A stretch of 14,645 nt of DNA from Candidatus Sulfopaludibacter sp. SbA3 (GCA_945861255.1 CAMAUG010000056.1:1-14645); one strand, 5' to 3'; shown: positions 6,838-13,431, counted from the first letter of the stretch. Notes: a model not told the origin generated them from the sequence alone. Translations and numbers: made by a program.

Positions 6838-7236
6838 CTAGTAAACGTGGCACAGAACTTCCCCGCCGACGCCTTCCTTACGCGCGGACGAGCCGGTCAT
6901 CACGCCGCGGGGCGTGGTCAAAATATTGATACCCAGCCCGCCCAACACGCGCGGCACGCGCTTGGAACCCACGTAGACGCGGCAGCCGGGGCGCGAGACG
7001 CGCTCAATCCGCGAGATCACCGGCACGTTGCCGGGCGTGTATTTCAAATAAATGCGGATGGATTTCTGGGTGCCGTCCTCGGTCAACTTATAGTTGGCGA
7101 TGTAGCCCTCATCCTTCAAAATCTTCGCGATGTCCGCCTTGAGCCGCGACGCGGGCACATCCACTTTCGGGTGGCGCGCCGAGAGCGCGTTGCGGACCCG
7201 GGTGAGCATATCGGCGATGGGATCGGATGTCGTCAT
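6838..7236 (-). CDS. rpsH: 30S ribosomal protein S8
   Basis: This 132-residue protein is S8, a primary 16S rRNA binder of the 30S platform and the translational repressor of the spc operon in E. coli. Signatures are SDPIADMLTRVRNALSARHP at the N-terminus, ILKDEGYIANYKLTEDGTQK in the first domain, and ISRIERVSRPGCRVYVGSKR with VLGGLGINILTTPRGVMTG in the rRNA-binding second domain. The final residues GGEVLCHVY replace the more usual GGE-L-x-VW ending. GAGGAGG lies about 11 bases before the ATG. No candidate S8 operator was recognised; the rplX-rplE gap is only 6 bases. Confidence 0.98.
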   Translation of the reverse strand: MTTSDPIADMLTRVRNALSARHPKVDVPASRLKADIAKILKDEGYIANYKLTEDGTQKSIRIYLKYTPGNVPVISRIERVSRPGCRVYVGSKRVPRVLGGLGINILTTPRGVMTGSSARKEGVGGEVLCHVY

Positions 7237-7271
7237 TCGTTGTCAGTCCTCCTCGCGTCCTTACCGCGCCC

Positions 7272-7481
7272 CTACCATGACGCCTTCGTCACGCCGGGCA
7301 CTTCCCCGGCCAGCGCCAGAGCCCGGAAGCAGATACGGCACAGCTTGAATTTGCGCAGAAATCCCCGGGGCCGCCCGCAGCGGAAGCAGCGGTTGCGGTG
7401 GCGGCAGCGCAGCTTGGGTATTCCGGCCGCCTTGGCTATAGCGAGCTTTTCGTCCTTCGCGATTTTTGCGGTGGTCGCCAT
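7272..7481 (-). CDS. rpsN: 30S ribosomal protein S14, zinc-binding type
   Basis: This 69-residue protein is the short, zinc-ribbon form of S14 (sometimes called rpsZ), a 30S head protein. The zinc site is C-X2-C-X12-C-X2-C: Cys32, Cys35, Cys48 and Cys51, in CFRCGRPRGFLRKFKLCRIC. The end GEVPGVTKASW is the family C-terminus. Typical zinc-type S14 proteins are 61 residues; the extra length lies in a divergent N-terminus (MATTAKIAKDEKLAIAKAAG), which also adds Cys26. AAGGA lies 5 bases before the ATG. Many bacteria keep a zinc-free S14 elsewhere for zinc starvation; none is present here. Confidence 0.97.
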   Translation of the reverse strand: MATTAKIAKDEKLAIAKAAGIPKLRCRHRNRCFRCGRPRGFLRKFKLCRICFRALALAGEVPGVTKASW

Positions 7482-7496
7482 GAATTCCTTCTTGCC

Positions 7497-8039
7497 CTAC
7501 TTGCTGAACGGCATGCCGAGGTGTTTCAACAGAGCCAAGCCCTCGGCATCGGTCTTGGCGGTGGTGGTGATGCAAATATTCATGCCCTTGGATTTCTCGA
7601 CTTTGTTGTAATCGATTTCCGGGAAAATCAGCTGATCCTTCAGGCCGAGCGTGTAGTTCCCGCGGCCGTCGAACGATTTCGAGGACACGCCGCGAAAGTC
7701 GCGCACGCGCGGCAGCGCCACGTTGACCAGGCGGTCCAGAAATTCGTACATGCGGTCGCCGCGCAGCGTGACCGCGCAGCCGATCGCCATATTCTCGCGC
7801 AGCTTGAATGCGGCGATGGATTTGCGCGCCTTGGTGATGACCGGTTTCTGTCCGGCGATGGCCGTCAGCTCATTCACCGCGCCGTCCATCAACTTGGCAT
7901 TCTGCGTAGCCTCACCCATCCCGACATTGAGCGAGATTTTTTCGACCTTCGGCACGGCCATTTGGTTCTTGTAATTGAACTCCTTGGTGAGTGCCGGAAT
8001 GATTTCTTTAAGATATGTTTCTTTAAGCCGTGCCGCCAT
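7497..8039 (-). CDS. rplE: 50S ribosomal protein L5
   Basis: The 180-residue length and sequence identify L5, which binds 5S rRNA in the central protuberance and contacts S13 across the subunit interface. Conserved parts are VPKVEKISLNVGMGEATQNA, then AGQKPVITKARKSIAAFKLR, MYEFLDRLVNVALPRVRDFRG and GLKDQLIFPEIDYNKVEK, ending in the GMNICITTTAKTDAEGLALL strand-helix. A weak AGG site precedes the ATG. The gene lies in the canonical L24-L5-S14-S8 order, with rpsN starting 15 bases after its stop. Nothing unusual was seen. Confidence 0.99.
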   Translation of the reverse strand: MAARLKETYLKEIIPALTKEFNYKNQMAVPKVEKISLNVGMGEATQNAKLMDGAVNELTAIAGQKPVITKARKSIAAFKLRENMAIGCAVTLRGDRMYEFLDRLVNVALPRVRDFRGVSSKSFDGRGNYTLGLKDQLIFPEIDYNKVEKSKGMNICITTTAKTDAEGLALLKHLGMPFSK

Positions 8040-8045
8040 AATTAC

Positions 8046-8414
8046 CTATTTCTTGTCAAGAATTTCGCCGCCCTTTTTCGCGATGCGCACGCGGCGGTCA
8101 CCTTCCATGCGGTAGCCGATGCGCGTCGCCACGCCGCCGGAAGTCAACACCATCACGTTTGAAATGGCGATGGGGCTTTCCCGCTCGGCGATGCCGCCCT
8201 TGATCTGGCGCTGCGGATTGGGCTTGGTGTGGCGCTTGACCATGGAGACGCCCTCCACCAGAACCTTGCCTTTTTCGGCGTCCACCTGAAGCACGCGGCC
8301 GGTCTTACCCTTGTCGCGGCCGGCGATCACCTTCACGGTGTCTTCCTTCTTGATCTTGATCTTCACCCGGATCCACGGATCGTTCTGATGCCGCGGCGGT
8401 ATTCTTCTTGCCAT
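8046..8414 (-). CDS. rplX: 50S ribosomal protein L24
   Basis: L24 is a KOW-domain protein that starts assembly of the 50S subunit by binding the 5' end of 23S rRNA. The KOW motif is residues 26-45 (DTVKVIAGRDKGKTGRVLQV). It is followed by VEGVSMVKRHTKPNPQRQIK and GGIAERESPIAISNVMV, which are standard for bacterial L24. The protein is 122 residues, slightly longer than the usual 103-110, with an N-terminal addition (MARRIPPRHQNDPWIR) before the first beta-strand. The start is supported by a perfect GGAGGTGATC site. rplE follows after 6 bases, too short for the S8-binding hairpin that controls the spc operon near rplE in E. coli. Confidence 0.97.
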   Translation of the reverse strand: MARRIPPRHQNDPWIRVKIKIKKEDTVKVIAGRDKGKTGRVLQVDAEKGKVLVEGVSMVKRHTKPNPQRQIKGGIAERESPIAISNVMVLTSGGVATRIGYRMEGDRRVRIAKKGGEILDKK

Positions 8415-8418
8415 GGAG

Positions 8419-8787
8419 TTAGATCACCTCCGGAGCGAGCGAAACAATCTTCATAAAGCGCTTTTCGCGGAGTTCGCGGGCCACCGGGCCGAACACGCGC
8501 GTTCCCACCGGCTCCCCGATATCGCTGATCAGCACCGCCGCGTTCGTATCGAACCGGATATAGGTGCCGTCTTTGCGGCGCGTTTCCTTGCGCAAGCGGA
8601 CCACCACGCAACGCACCACTTTGCCTTTCTTGATGGCCGAATCCGGCGCGGCTTCCTTGACGCTCGCCGTGATGATATCGCCCAAACCTGCGCGCAAACC
8701 CAGGTCGCCGCCGCGAGGCAGGATGCATTGCAACTTGCGCGCCCCGCTGTTATCGGCCACCTCGAGCATTGTCCGCATCCCGATCAT
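8419..8787 (-). CDS. rplN: 50S ribosomal protein L14
   Basis: At exactly 122 residues, the family norm, this is L14, which forms part of the 30S-50S interface (bridge B8) and the landing site of the silencing factor RsfS. The start MIGMRTMLEVADNSGARKLQ, the middle GDIITASVKEAAPDSAIKKG and the end GPVARELREKRFMKIVSLAP then EVI are all highly conserved. An AGGAG site lies at normal distance upstream. The gene is separated from rpsQ by 78 bases that hold a long imperfect palindrome. Its last three sense codons (Glu-Val-Ile) encode a perfect ribosome binding site for rplX. Confidence 0.99.
   Translation of the reverse strand: MIGMRTMLEVADNSGARKLQCILPRGGDLGLRAGLGDIITASVKEAAPDSAIKKGKVVRCVVVRLRKETRRKDGTYIRFDTNAAVLISDIGEPVGTRVFGPVARELREKRFMKIVSLAPEVI
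8422..8431 (-). promoter_or_regulatory. Ribosome binding site of rplX inside the end of rplN
   Basis: The coding strand reads GGAGGTGATC, a ten-base perfect complement to the standard anti-Shine-Dalgarno tail of bacterial 16S rRNA. It ends 7 bases before the rplX ATG. It overlaps the final Glu-Val-Ile codons of rplN and runs up to its TAA stop, so ribosomes finishing rplN can clear the site and restart on rplX. It is by far the strongest such match noticed in this window. Confidence 0.85.
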
Positions 8788-8811
8788 AAATTCTTCTCCT
8801 GCCTTGGCGCT

Positions 8812-8853
8812 CCCAGCCTGCGCGCGCCGTTGCGGCGTCCGCGTCCGGCTGGG
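8812..8853 (-). other. Long imperfect palindrome between rpsQ and rplN
   Basis: CCCAGCC (8812-8818) pairs with GGCTGGG (8847-8853). Within it lies a CGCCG-TTG-CGGCG hairpin, and a further three pairs (GCG with CGC) may stack between. The result is a 42-base stem-loop of roughly 15 pairs occupying over half of the 78-base spacer. It is followed on the coding strand by purine-rich sequence and the AGGAG of rplN, not by a T-run. Confidence 0.65.
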
Positions 8854-8865
8854 TGAGCCGGGCCG

Positions 8866-9216
8866 CTAGCCTTTACCCTTTTTCTTTGAAACCCGCCGCT
8901 CCGGCCCCGTCTGAATTCCGATGGAACTCAAATCGGTGGTCACCTGCACGGCCTTGCGGATCACTTCGCCCAACTGCCAGCGCTTGAGCTTGCTCATGGG
9001 ACGGCATTCGACAATGCGCACCACGTCGCCCACATTGGCCGTTTCGTTCTCGTCGTGCGCATAAAACTTCTTGCGCTTGCTGACCACCCGCTTGTAGAGC
9101 GGGTGCGCCGACCGCCGCGTGACCTCCACCACAATGGTCTTGGCCATTTTGTTGGCGACGACCGAACCGATCTTTTCCTGCTTATTCGCTTTTTTGATTT
9201 CCGCCATGGCGCTCAC
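8866..9216 (-). CDS. rpsQ: 30S ribosomal protein S17, C-terminally extended
   Basis: S17 is an OB-fold primary 16S rRNA binding protein of the 30S body. The core is clear: GSVVANKMAKTIVVEVTRRS, then HPLYKRVVSKRKKFYAHDEN and VGDVVRIVECRPMSKLKRW. E. coli S17 ends shortly after this point (84 residues). Here a further 26 or so residues follow (from about residue 91, VTTDLSSIGIQTGPERRVSK and a KKGKG end). Two starts are possible: the GTG at 9216, which overlaps the rpmC stop as GTGA and gives 116 residues, or the ATG at 9207, giving 113 residues from MAEIKKANKQ. The ATG may be more likely by protein similarity; the overlap favours coupling in either case. Confidence 0.95.
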   Translation of the reverse strand: MSAMAEIKKANKQEKIGSVVANKMAKTIVVEVTRRSAHPLYKRVVSKRKKFYAHDENETANVGDVVRIVECRPMSKLKRWQLGEVIRKAVQVTTDLSSIGIQTGPERRVSKKKGKG

Positions 9217-9464
9217 TTCTTGCCCTTACCTTTTTTCTGAGCTGGCGCCGCCGCCGGCGCCGCGGAACCCATCTCCCGCTGCCGGGCGATGGTCAACATC
9301 CGCGCGCGATCCTTACGCAACTGCCGGAGCTTCTTCAAACCGTCGGCCTGTCCCAGCGACATCTGGAAGCGGATGCGGAACATCTGCTCCTTGCTCTCGC
9401 CCAACTGCTTGGCCATCTCGGCCGCATCGAGAGCCGTGATCTTGTTCATGTGTTTGTTCGGCAT
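9213..9464 (-). CDS. rpmC: 50S ribosomal protein L29
   Basis: This is L29, a small two-helix hairpin protein next to L23 at the exit tunnel. The first 65 or so residues carry the family pattern: ALDAAEMAKQLGESKEQMFR and the LGQADGLKKLRQLRKDRARM helix, followed by LTIARQRE. At 83 residues it is longer than the usual 60-70, because of an Ala/Pro then Lys/Gly tail (AAPAAAPAQKKGKGKK). A GGAG site 8 bases before the ATG at 9464 supports this start over the internal ATG five codons later. Its TGA overlaps the GTG that can start rpsQ (GTGA). The position between L16 and S17 is canonical. Confidence 0.95.
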   Translation of the reverse strand: MPNKHMNKITALDAAEMAKQLGESKEQMFRIRFQMSLGQADGLKKLRQLRKDRARMLTIARQREMGSAAPAAAPAQKKGKGKK

Positions 9465-9467
9465 GTG

Positions 9468-9884
9468 CTACTCCACGCCCTCGCGCGTCACCAGCCTGGT
9501 GGGCAGCGGCAGCTTGGCGGCGGCCAACCGCATGGCAGCGGCCGCGATCTCTTTACTTACGCCCTCCATCTCAAACAAAATTTTCCCGGGCCGCACCACG
9601 CAGACCCACTGATCCGGCGCGCCTTTGCCTTTTCCCATACGGGTTTCGGCGGGCTTCTTCGTAATCGGCTTATCAGGGAACAGGCGGATCCACACCTTGC
9701 CGCCGCGTTTAATAGAGCGCGTCATGGCGACGCGGGCCGCTTCAATCTGGCGGTCCGTGATCCAGCCGCATTCGAGAACCTTCAGTCCGAAATCGCCGAA
9801 CGCAAGCGATGAGCCGCGCCAGGCTTTCCCGGTCATGCGCCCGCGCTGTTGCTTGCGGTACTTAACCTTCTTGGGCATCAACAT
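9468..9884 (-). CDS. rplP: 50S ribosomal protein L16
   Basis: This 138-residue protein is L16, a late-assembly 50S protein that helps shape the A-site tRNA binding region. The start MLMPKKVKYRKQQRGRMTGK is the classical family beginning; starting at the second ATG would lose only two residues. KVWIRLFPDKPITKKPAETR leads into MGKGKG (residues 83-88). Arg82 corresponds to the arginine hydroxylated by YcfD/RoxA in E. coli, but modification here cannot be inferred. The gene follows rpsC after 3 bases and precedes rpmC by 3 bases, the canonical S3-L16-L29 order. No strong Shine-Dalgarno sequence is seen before the ATG. Confidence 0.98.
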   Translation of the reverse strand: MLMPKKVKYRKQQRGRMTGKAWRGSSLAFGDFGLKVLECGWITDRQIEAARVAMTRSIKRGGKVWIRLFPDKPITKKPAETRMGKGKGAPDQWVCVVRPGKILFEMEGVSKEIAAAAMRLAAAKLPLPTRLVTREGVE

Positions 9885-9887
9885 GTC

Positions 9888-10817
9888 TTATTCGCTGCCC
9901 CCTTGCTTGTCACCTGACGGAGTCGCGGGTGAAGTTGCAGGCGCCGTGGATGGCGTTTCCGGAGCGCTCTCGGCCGGCGCGTCTTTCCAACTGGGAGCCG
10001 AAGGAGCGGCCATCGGCGGCAGAATCGGCGCGGGCCCTCGTTCCACGGGCGGAGCTTGTACGGCGCCTGTTTCAGGCCGCGGTCCACGCGGACCACGATC
10101 GCCGCGGTCTCCACCGCGATCACCGCGGTCGCGGCGGTCGCGCGCGGGACGGCGCGGTTCCGGTTCATTGCGCAGGGTACGGCGCTGTCCACCCGGAAGA
10201 ATCTCGCCCTTATAGACCCAGCACTTGACTCCGATGACGCCGTACGTGGTGTTGGCCTCGGTGAAGCCGTAGTCGATATCGGCGCGCAGCGTATGCAGTG
10301 GAAGTCGCCCCTGCAGATACCACTCGGTGCGCGCGATTTCGGCGCCGTTCAAGCGGCCCGAGACGCGAACCTTGATGCCCTTGCATCCGAAGCGCAGCGC
10401 CGAATCGACGGCCTTGCGCATGGCGCGGCGGAAGGCCACGCGTTTCTCAAGCTGCAGCGCGATGGACTCGCTGACCAACTGTGCGTCGAGCTCCGGCTTG
10501 TGCACTTCCTGAATGTCGATGAAAATTTCGCGTTTGGTGGACTTCGCCAAGTCGCTTTTCAGCTTCTCGATTTCGGCGCCCTTGCGGCCGATGATGATGC
10601 CGGGGCGGGAGGTCTGGATGGTGATGCGGAGCTTGTTGCCCGGCCGGTCGACTTCCACCGAGCTGATGCCGGCGGCCTTCAGCCGCTCCTTTAGCGATTC
10701 TTTCAGCTCCAGGTCTTCGCGCAGGAGCTTGGCATAATCCTGCTTGGCGAACCACCGCGACCGCCAGGTCTTGGTGACGCCCAGCCGGAATCCGTAGGGG
10801 TGTGTTTTCTGGCCCAT
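9888..10817 (-). CDS. rpsC: 30S ribosomal protein S3 with long low-complexity tail
   Basis: Residues 1-217 are a normal S3, which binds the mRNA entry channel of the 30S head. The start is MGQKTHPYGFRLGVTKTWRS, the KH RNA-binding loop is GIIIGRKG at residues 73-80, and the C-terminal domain has GRLNGAEIARTEWYLQGRLP at 154-173. Most bacterial S3 proteins end at about 210-235 residues, but this one has 309. The extra part begins with an Arg/Asp/Gly stretch (residues 222-247, several RDRGD and DRGG units), then a Pro/Ala/Ser-rich acidic tail ending SGDKQGGSE. The reading frame is intact, and the gene overlaps rplV by one base with rplP starting 3 bases after its stop, so the tail is not a fusion with the neighbour. 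The function of the tail is unknown. Confidence 0.97.
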   Translation of the reverse strand: MGQKTHPYGFRLGVTKTWRSRWFAKQDYAKLLREDLELKESLKERLKAAGISSVEVDRPGNKLRITIQTSRPGIIIGRKGAEIEKLKSDLAKSTKREIFIDIQEVHKPELDAQLVSESIALQLEKRVAFRRAMRKAVDSALRFGCKGIKVRVSGRLNGAEIARTEWYLQGRLPLHTLRADIDYGFTEANTTYGVIGVKCWVYKGEILPGGQRRTLRNEPEPRRPARDRRDRGDRGGDRGDRGPRGPRPETGAVQAPPVERGPAPILPPMAAPSAPSWKDAPAESAPETPSTAPATSPATPSGDKQGGSE

Positions 10818-11170
10818 TATTTCTTATCTCCGCCCTTGACGTCGCCTACCTTAACGATGATATGAGCCATGCGCCGCTGATAGCGGTAAGCCCGGCCCAT
10901 CGGCGCCGGCCGCACGCGCTTCATACGCGGCCCTTCGTTCACGTAGGCTTCGGTGACGATCAGCTTATCCACATCGGTGTCGTTCGACCGATTCTCGGCG
11001 TTGGCGATGGCCGAGCGCAATACTTTTTCGATGGACGGTGCGACGCGCTTGTTGGTGGAGCGCAAAATATTAATGGCGTCGCCGGCCTTCTGGCCGCGGA
11101 TGAGGTCAATCACCAGCCGCGCCTTCTGCGGCGACGTTCTCAGGTATCGAGCTTCTGCCTTCACTTCCAT
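10817..11170 (-). CDS. rplV: 50S ribosomal protein L22
   Basis: This is L22, an early-assembly 50S protein whose beta-hairpin lines the exit tunnel and is a known site of macrolide-resistance changes. From the ATG at 11170 it is 117 residues long. Recognisable parts are EARYLRTSPQKARLVIDLIRG, then AIANAENRSNDTDVDKLIV, and the hairpin region GPRMKRVRPAPMGRAYRYQR. I chose this ATG because GGAG lies 7 bases upstream and MEVKAEARYLR matches family starts. A further in-frame start at 11212 would add 14 unrelated residues (MQPAAGQESQGGEN) read from spacer sequence. The TAA stop shares one base with the ATG of rpsC (TAATG), a tight coupling signal. Confidence 0.97.
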   Translation of the reverse strand: MEVKAEARYLRTSPQKARLVIDLIRGQKAGDAINILRSTNKRVAPSIEKVLRSAIANAENRSNDTDVDKLIVTEAYVNEGPRMKRVRPAPMGRAYRYQRRMAHIIVKVGDVKGGDKK

Positions 11171-11199
11171 GTTTTCTCCACCCTGGCTTTCCTGCCCTG

Positions 11200-11222
11200 C
11201 CGCCGGCTGCACCGCCCGGCGG
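11200..11222 (-). other. 7-bp hairpin upstream of rplV
   Basis: CCGCCGG (11200-11206) and CCGGCGG (11216-11222) are perfect complements with a 9-base loop. The stem ends about 30 bases before the rplV ATG on the coding strand, clear of its ribosome binding site. No T-run follows, so it is not a standard terminator. Confidence 0.5.
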
Positions 11223-11243
11223 GCACTCCGCCATTCACTGCGC

Positions 11244-11297
11244 GCCGGATTCCCGGTTCATTCTTCCGCAGCCGGCTTCCCGGCTCATTCTTCCCGG
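11244..11297. repeat. 27-base tandem repeat between rpsS and rplV
   Basis: Two adjacent units (11244-11270 and 11271-11297) match at 22 of 27 bases; both read GCCGG(A/C)TTCCCGG, then (T/C)TCATTCTTCC. A third, worn copy (CCAGCTTCCCGCC) follows at 11298. The repeat makes the rpsS-rplV spacer unusually wide (197 bases), though these two genes are normally a few bases apart. Confidence 0.75.
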
Positions 11298-11367
11298 CCA
11301 GCTTCCCGCCATTTCACTCACTCCGGCTTCACCGGGACTTTCCGTAGCCGCCTGCCGTCACACTTCT

Positions 11368-11658
11368 CTACGCCGGCTTCGACGTCTTTTCCGGCGCGGC
11401 CTTCGCCGCATGTCCCTTAAACACCCGCGTGGGCGAGAACTCGCCCAACTTATGCCCCACCATGTTCTCGGTCACGTAAACCGGGATAAACTTCCGGCCG
11501 TTATGCACGGCGAGCGTATGGCCGATGAACTCCGGCAAGATCGTCGAGCGGCGCGACCACGTGCGCACCACCTTCTTCTCGTTCTTCTCGTTCATGGCTC
11601 CCACTTTTTTCGCCAAGTGGCCGTCCACGAACGGTCCTTTATGTAATGAGCGTCCCAT
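11368..11658 (-). CDS. rpsS: 30S ribosomal protein S19
   Basis: This 96-residue protein is S19, which sits in the 30S head with S13 and contacts the A-site finger of 23S rRNA. The start MGRSLHKGPFVDGHLAKKV and the core RRSTILPEFIGHTLAVHNGR, followed by FIPVYVTENMVGHKLGEFSPTR, are family signatures. The last twelve or so residues (AKAAPEKTSKPA) form a short Lys/Ala/Pro tail of a kind that varies between phyla. No strong Shine-Dalgarno sequence is visible before the ATG, only 20 bases after the rplB stop, so translation may depend on coupling. Downstream is an unusually wide 197-base spacer before rplV that holds a hairpin and tandem repeats. Confidence 0.98.
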   Translation of the reverse strand: MGRSLHKGPFVDGHLAKKVGAMNEKNEKKVVRTWSRRSTILPEFIGHTLAVHNGRKFIPVYVTENMVGHKLGEFSPTRVFKGHAAKAAPEKTSKPA

Positions 11659-11678
11659 TGTTTATACCGGTGCTTAAC

Positions 11679-12509
11679 CTAACGCTTCTTCGACTTGCGC
11701 GTCACAATCCACTTGTCTGTACGCTTGTTGTTGCGGGTCTTGTAACCACGCGTCGGCTGGCCCCATGGAGTCACGGGATGGCGTCCGCCGGACGTCCGGC
11801 CTTCGCCTCCGCCGTGCGGGTGATCGACCGGGTTCATCGTGACTCCGCGATTATGCGGCGTCTTGCCCATCCAGCGCGTACGTCCGGCCTTCCCCAGGCT
11901 GACGTTTTCATGCTCGACGTTGCCCACCTGGCCGATGGTGGCGGCGCAATCGAGCATCACCTTGCGGATTTCACCCGAAGGCAACTTGAGCAGGGCGATG
12001 TCGTTTTCTTTCGAAACCAACTGCGCCTGCGTTCCGGCCGAGCGGGCCATCTGGCCGCCCTTGCCGGGCTTCAATTCGATGTTGTGGACCACGGTGCCGG
12101 CCGGAATATTCTTCAACGGCAACGAATTTCCCACCAGAATATCGGCGTCCGGTCCAGACATGATCTTGCGGCCCACGCCCAAACCGGCGGGCGCCAGAAT
12201 GTAGCGCTTTTCGCCATCCACATAGTGCAATAGGGCGATGCGGGCGCTGCGGTTGGGATCGTACTCGATGGCGGCTACCACGGCGGCGATGCCTTTTTTG
12301 TCGCGCTTGAAATCGATGATGCGATAGGACTGCTTGTGCCCGCCGCCGATGAAGCGCGAAGAAACTCTTCCCGTGGAAGAACGCCCGCCGGTCTTGGGTT
12401 TTCCAACCACCAGCCTCTTTTCCGGTTTCTGCTTGGTGATGTCCTCGCGCGAAACCACCGTCTGAAAGCGGCGCGTCGGCGTAGTGGGGTTATAACTTTT
12501 GACCGGCAT
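11679..12509 (-). CDS. rplB: 50S ribosomal protein L2
   Basis: This 276-residue protein is L2, a highly conserved 23S rRNA binding protein needed for subunit joining and close to the peptidyl transferase centre. It has the usual two domains, an OB-like N-terminal part (GRSSTGRVSSRFIGGGHKQ, residues 42-60) and an SH3-like C-terminal part. The diagnostic MNPVDHPHGGGEGRTSGGRH sits at residues 225-244 and includes the conserved histidines near the catalytic centre. The basic tail ends RKSKKR. An AGGAG site lies 7 bases before the ATG. It sits between rplW (9-base gap) and rpsS (20-base gap), exactly as in the canonical S10 operon. Confidence 0.99.
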   Translation of the reverse strand: MPVKSYNPTTPTRRFQTVVSREDITKQKPEKRLVVGKPKTGGRSSTGRVSSRFIGGGHKQSYRIIDFKRDKKGIAAVVAAIEYDPNRSARIALLHYVDGEKRYILAPAGLGVGRKIMSGPDADILVGNSLPLKNIPAGTVVHNIELKPGKGGQMARSAGTQAQLVSKENDIALLKLPSGEIRKVMLDCAATIGQVGNVEHENVSLGKAGRTRWMGKTPHNRGVTMNPVDHPHGGGEGRTSGGRHPVTPWGQPTRGYKTRNNKRTDKWIVTRKSKKR

Positions 12510-12518
12510 TTCTAGCTC

Positions 12519-12806
12519 CTAAACTTCCGCGTACTCCGGCATCTTCTGGCCCACCTTGAGGCGAACCCATGCTTTTTTCCAATCCGGACGATACCCGGAG
12601 TAGCGCCCGCGCCGTCGCAACTTGCCCGCAGTGGTGGAAGTGCGCACTTCTTCTACCTTCACTTTGAATGCGGTCTCGACAGCCTGCCGGATCTCGGTCT
12701 TATTGGCGTCGGCGGCCACCTGGAAACACAAGGTCCGCTCACTGTCCTTCTTGGTGACGCCCTTTTCGGTCACCAGCGGCCGTTTGATGACATCGTATAC
12801 GTTCAT
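12519..12806 (-). CDS. rplW: 50S ribosomal protein L23
   Basis: This 95-residue protein is L23, a small alpha/beta protein at the exit-tunnel rim that forms the docking site for trigger factor and SRP in bacteria. It begins MNVYDVIKRPLVTEKGV, the conserved start of the family, and includes ADANKTEIRQAVETAFKVKV followed by the RGRYSGYRPDWKKAWVRLK rRNA-binding stretch. The start ATG overlaps the rplD stop in an ATGA junction, with GGAGG about 10 bases upstream inside rplD. rplB follows after 9 bases. Length and motifs are typical. Confidence 0.98.
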   Translation of the reverse strand: MNVYDVIKRPLVTEKGVTKKDSERTLCFQVAADANKTEIRQAVETAFKVKVEEVRTSTTAGKLRRRGRYSGYRPDWKKAWVRLKVGQKMPEYAEV

Positions 12807-13429
12807 GACGCCAACGCCTCCGAGAGTTTCTTCGCCGCGGTTTCGCTCATCAACACCTGGCTGTGCGCCAATAGATCGTACACATTCACGTCGCGGCTGG
12901 GTACCAGTTTCACGCCCGCCAGATTGCGGCTGGAAAGCTGCAAATTGCGGTTGTCTCCGTTGTCGACCAACAACACGGTGCGCTTGGCGTCGAGTGTATC
13001 GAGAGCCTTGCGCATCGCCTTGCTCTTGGCCTCGGCAAGGGTGAATTGATTGACCACGCGCAATTCGCCATCGCGCAGCTTGGCGGAAAGCGCGCTCTTC
13101 AACGCGCCCAACTGCATCTTACGCGGCAGGTGATAGGAATAATCGCGCGGCTGCGGCCCGTGCGTGGTGCCGCCGTGGCGCCACAGAGGACTGCGAATGG
13201 AACCGACGCGCGCGCGGCCCGTACCCTTTTGCTTCCACAGTTTCTTGCCGGACCCCGCGACTTCGTGACGCGTCTTGGTGGACGCCGTCCCGCGCCGCGT
13301 ACCCGCCAGGTGATGGCGGACCGCTTCGTACAAAAGGTCTTCATTGACGGGCGCCGCGAATACGGCGTCGGCCAGGTCGACGGTGCCGACCTTCTTGTTG
13401 CTCAAATCGATGACGTCTACGCTCGGCAT
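12803..13429 (-). CDS. rplD: 50S ribosomal protein L4
   Basis: At 208 residues this is a standard-length L4, which binds 23S rRNA domain I and lines the nascent-chain exit tunnel with an extended loop. The loop is clear at about residues 56-100: KKLWKQKGTGRARVGSIRSP, then WRHGGTTHGPQPRDYSY. The downstream helices carry LRVVNQFTLAEAKSKAM-like family sequence and a VLLVDN strand. In E. coli L4 also represses its own operon through the S10 leader; no such leader is visible in this window. Its stop overlaps the rplW start by 4 bases (ATGA), so the two are very likely translationally coupled. Nothing in the protein is unusual. Confidence 0.98.
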   Translation of the reverse strand: MPSVDVIDLSNKKVGTVDLADAVFAAPVNEDLLYEAVRHHLAGTRRGTASTKTRHEVAGSGKKLWKQKGTGRARVGSIRSPLWRHGGTTHGPQPRDYSYHLPRKMQLGALKSALSAKLRDGELRVVNQFTLAEAKSKAMRKALDTLDAKRTVLLVDNGDNRNLQLSSRNLAGVKLVPSRDVNVYDLLAHSQVLMSETAAKKLSEALAS

Positions 13430-13431
13430 GG

